Source of the DNA: Asparagopsis taxiformis
Lineage: Eukaryota > Rhodophyta > Florideophyceae > Bonnemaisoniales > Bonnemaisoniaceae
Assembly (NCBI GenBank): GCA_030407315.1
Contig: JALQPE010000880.1
Span: forward strand, 1 to 38,513
DNA: 38,513 bases
Direction of reading: 5' to 3'
Shown here: piece by piece, positions 38,482 through 38,513 of the stretch
Numbering within the stretch: position 1 is the stretch's first letter
Layout: each line of letters opens with the position of its first letter
The notes under the pieces: model-generated
Database searches by the model: none
Told to the model about the DNA's origin: nothing
What the model saw: the letters and a program-made list of their open reading frames with translations, nothing else
Made by a program: the position numbers and the translations under genes

Positions 38482-38513
38482 TGCAGTTTCAGCCGTGATT
38501 CAATCAATCCCAG

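Larger units (their letters stand above)
32542..38513 (-). mobile_element. DIRS-type retrotransposon (RT/RNase H plus tyrosine recombinase), partial
   Basis: On the minus strand the order is a gag-like region (38.5-36.5 kb), RT/RNase H (36.4-34.7 kb) and tyrosine recombinase (34.6-33.1 kb). A tyrosine recombinase in place of a DDE integrase defines DIRS/Ngaro/PAT-like elements, which integrate through a circular intermediate without target duplication. The 5' end lies beyond the right edge of the window, so terminal repeats cannot be judged. Multiple frameshifts mean this copy is probably defective. Confidence 0.85.

Overview
This is a eukaryotic nuclear window dominated by transposable elements. 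The evidence is a Ty3/Gypsy chromovirus with a chromodomain, a DIRS-type retroelement with a tyrosine recombinase, a CACTA/Plavaka-like transposase, two PIF/Harbinger transposases with a Myb-like partner, small foldback elements, and remnants of cellular genes: an RBM39/CAPER-like splicing factor and an SLC17/ANTR-like transporter. No tRNA, rRNA, operon structure or CRISPR array is visible. Apparently intron-poor coding, very high repeat content and this mix of families would suit a red alga such as Chondrus, but that placement is inference. Nearly every gene is broken by frameshifts or stop codons. Several shifts fall in short homopolymers, so some could be assembly indels rather than decay.

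Layout. 0-1.8 kb (minus): broken gene with a ParB/sulfiredoxin-like motif. 2.6-3.2 kb: array of five 37-bp palindromes. 3.4-7.1 kb (minus): Plavaka/CACTA-like transposase in several frames. 7.1-10.2 kb: no gene, but two TGACGTCA sites, a foldback element, two copies of a 259-bp MITE and a 35-bp satellite array; one MITE sits inside the array. 10.16-23.67 kb: defective chromovirus. It holds a remnant 5' LTR, gag, protease, RT/RNase H, integrase and an out-of-frame chromodomain. A roughly 4.8-kb 3' segment follows, with a dense run of short hairpins, a long intact antisense ORF (580 aa) and a structured region before the 3' LTR end. 23.7-27.2 kb: two PIF/Harbinger transposase remnants, the first facing a Myb/SANT-like gene. 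27.75-28.73 kb (minus): truncated SLC17-like transporter with two nonsense codons. 28.9-30.9 kb: RS-domain fragment, third MITE copy and RBM39-like pseudogene. 31.0-32.2 kb (minus): Myb/SANT coiled-coil protein. 32.5-38.5 kb (minus, runs off the right edge): DIRS-type element with gag-like region, RT/RNase H and tyrosine recombinase.

Most notable points: the 259-bp MITE family, whose three copies all show exact 3-bp target duplications, one confirmed by the interrupted satellite unit; the 580-aa antisense ORF in the chromovirus and the hairpin-rich DNA on both sides of it; and the palindrome array between a ParB-like gene and a transposase. All family assignments rest on reading motifs by eye. 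No database search was possible.
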